Positions 5,861 through 7,171 of a stretch of DNA of 7,171 bases are shown here, in pieces (position 1 is the stretch's first letter; every line of letters starts with the position of its first letter). The translations under genes were made by a program, and so were the position numbers. The notes under the pieces are model-generated. The model made no database searches. It had not been told where the DNA came from and saw only the letters and a list, made by a program, of their open reading frames with translations. The stretch spans positions 1 to 7,171 of the forward strand of contig JBHJHK010000114.1 of assembly GCA_050330975.1 (NCBI GenBank). Direction: 5' to 3'. The stretch comes from JBHJHK01 sp050330975 (GTDB lineage Bacteria; Pseudomonadota; Gammaproteobacteria; Competibacterales; Competibacteraceae).

Positions 5861-7108
5861 TTGCCCGCCTACCAGTACACCGCCGTCGACGCCAAGGGAC
5901 GCCGCCACCGGGGCATGTTAGAGGGGGATACCCCCCGCCAGGTGCGCCAAGCCCTGCGGGAACGACAGCTTTTGCCCTTGGCGGTGGAAGATGTCGTGAC
6001 CCCCACCCCCCGGGGACAAGCCCTGGCGACCAAGGCCGTGGGGGGGGGAGGGCGGTGGACCCGGCCCTGGACCCCGGGACTGGCCAGCAGTGAACTCGCC
6101 TTGGCCACCCGCCAGCTGGCCACCTTGGTGGCCGGTGGTGTGCCCCTGGAGGAGGCCTTGGGCGCCGTGGCCCGCCAGGGGCGCCCCGCCACTGCCCGGC
6201 TGTTCTTGGGCGTGCGCAGCCGGGTGTTGGAGGGGCGGGACTTCGCCGGTGCCCTGGGGGATTTTCCCCGGGCCTTTTTGCCCCTCTACCGTGCCACGGC
6301 GGCCGCTGGCGAGCAGTCGGGTCATTTGGATTTGGTCTTGGAGCGGTTGGCGGATTATCTGGAGACCCGCCAGGCCCTGCGCCAAAAGGTGTTGTTGGCC
6401 CTGTGTTACCCGGCACTTCTCACCGCCACGGCCTTGGCCATCGTCGCCGCTCTCCTGGGCTATGTGGTGCCCCAGGTGGTCCAGGTCTTTGCAAGCCTCG
6501 ACCAACAGTTGCCGGCGTTGACCGTTGGGTTGATCGCCATCAGCGACGCCGTTCGCCACTACGGCCTGGGGGGCTTGGCGGGGTTGGCCCTGTTGGCTGT
6601 GGGGGGGTACGCGGCCGGACGCAGGACCGCCGTGCGCCGGCGCCTCCACCGCCTGCAACTGGCGTTGCCCGTCGTGGGTGCCCTAGTGCGGGGCCTGGAC
6701 ATCGCCCGCTATGCCCGCACCCTGAGCATTCTCACCGCCAGTGGGGTACCCCTGCTGGAGGCGCTGGCTATCGCCGCCCAGGTGGTGGGCAATGACCGCC
6801 TGCGCCAAGCCGCGTTGATCGTCCGCGACCGGGTCCAGGAGGGCAGTAGCCTCCACAGTGCCATGGCCGAGACCGGACAATTTCCCCCCTTGACCGTGGC
6901 ATTGGTGGCCAGTGGCGAGACTTCGGGGAGGCTTGAAGAGCTTTTGACCCGGGCTGCCGTCCAGGGAGAGCGGGAAACCGAGACCCGCGTCGCCACCCTG
7001 TTGGCCTTGTTCGAGCCCCTGTTGATCTTGCTGATGGGGGGGGTGGTGCTGACTATCGTCCTGGCCATTTTGCTGCCAATCTTTGAACTCAATCAGCTGG
7101 TGCGCTAG
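5861..7108 (+). CDS. gspF: Type II secretion inner-membrane platform protein GspF
   Basis: GspF is the polytopic inner-membrane protein at the centre of the assembly platform, contacting GspE and GspL. I place the start at TTG 5861, because the product then begins M-P-A-Y-Q-Y-T-A-V-D-A-K-G, the usual GspF N-terminus; GAGAA (5849-5853) lies 7 bases upstream. This gives 415 aa, close to the family norm of ~400. The frame stays open upstream to 5624, but that part lies inside gspE and looks like random Arg/Trp/Ser-rich sequence. Two GspF repeats are visible: ~79-200 with L-A-T-L-V-A-G-G-V-P-L-E-E-A-L (86-100), and ~282-405 with L-S-I-L-T-A-S-G-V-P-L-L-E-A-L (288-302); each is followed by G-E-x-S-G-x-L (150-156 and 352-358). 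Membrane segments lie at ~178-205, ~233-252 and ~380-408. A Gly-rich linker (60-64) is encoded by a G9 tract at 6040-6048. Confidence 0.95.
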   Translation: MPAYQYTAVDAKGRRHRGMLEGDTPRQVRQALRERQLLPLAVEDVVTPTPRGQALATKAVGGGGRWTRPWTPGLASSELALATRQLATLVAGGVPLEEALGAVARQGRPATARLFLGVRSRVLEGRDFAGALGDFPRAFLPLYRATAAAGEQSGHLDLVLERLADYLETRQALRQKVLLALCYPALLTATALAIVAALLGYVVPQVVQVFASLDQQLPALTVGLIAISDAVRHYGLGGLAGLALLAVGGYAAGRRTAVRRRLHRLQLALPVVGALVRGLDIARYARTLSILTASGVPLLEALAIAAQVVGNDRLRQAALIVRDRVQEGSSLHSAMAETGQFPPLTVALVASGETSGRLEELLTRAAVQGERETETRVATLLALFEPLLILLMGGVVLTIVLAILLPIFELNQLVR

Positions 7109-7134
7109 GTCCTGAGAGAGGGGCCGGGGCGGTT

Positions 7135-7171
7135 ATGGACCCGGCGAGGGGCTTTTGGTGTCGGGGGACGC
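7135..7171 (+). CDS. Possible start of the next operon gene (truncated by window end)
   Basis: An ATG at 7135, 26 bases after the gspF stop, opens a frame of 12 codons that runs off the window. A purine-rich GAGAGAGGGG (7114-7123) lies upstream but is somewhat far (11 bases). In T2SS operons gspG often follows gspF. The visible residues (M-D-P-A-R-G-F-W-C-R-G-T) do not yet show the prepilin motif, so I give no gene name. The true start could also lie further downstream. Confidence 0.3.
   Translation, partial: MDPARGFWCRGT

Noticed and set aside
5760..6658. Minus-strand open frames of ~220-250 codons opposite gspF
   Set aside because: Pro/Arg/Gly-rich translation with no recognisable domain, opposite a clear GspF.
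1..7171. tRNA, rRNA, CRISPR array, insertion sequence or phage attachment site
   Set aside because: No cloverleaf, regularly spaced repeats, transposase motifs or terminal inverted repeats were seen on reading either strand.

Overview
This is a GC-rich (by eye well above 60% G+C) proteobacterial chromosomal segment. Its main content is the first part of a general secretion pathway (type II secretion, T2SS) operon in the order gspC-gspD-gspE-gspF. The gene order, the separate GspC with a PDZ domain and the GspE N-terminus point to a gammaproteobacterium, but I cannot name a genus from the sequence alone.

Layout: bases 1-591 are the 3' part of a plus-strand gene ending in a DUF1521-type domain with a GDPHID motif. 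This domain is known from rhizobial NopE effectors as a calcium-inducible self-cleaving module (MIIA). The gene is followed by two hairpins; the second (12-bp perfect stem, GCAA tetraloop, T-tract) is a strong intrinsic terminator. Bases 721-1170 hold a minus-strand TerB-like helical protein that converges on the DUF1521 gene. Bases 1171-1354 are a divergent control region. It has a good minus-strand promoter for the TerB-like gene, a possible plus-strand promoter sharing the same -10 palindrome, and a nested hairpin ending in T5 inside the likely gspC leader. From 1355 to 7108 run gspC (inner-membrane connector), gspD (outer-membrane secretin), gspE (assembly ATPase) and gspF (inner-membrane platform). 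gspD/gspE overlap by one base and gspE/gspF are 10 bases apart. gspC/gspD are separated by 81 bases containing small hairpins. A possible next gene starts at 7135 and runs off the window; in many T2SS operons gspG would follow here.

How it works together: GspE hydrolyses ATP in the cytoplasm and, with GspF, drives growth of the periplasmic pseudopilus. GspC links this inner-membrane platform to the N-domains of the GspD secretin, through which folded proteins leave the periplasm. The DUF1521 protein could be an exported product, but nothing here shows which route it uses.

The most unusual points are: (1) a candidate self-cleaving calcium-responsive protein with codon choice unlike the T2SS genes; (2) GspE having tyrosines in place of both aspartates of the near-invariant QDPD segment before the Walker B strand; (3) a terminator-like nested hairpin ahead of gspC that could be an attenuator; (4) G/C homopolymer tracts of 7-9 bases in every T2SS gene.
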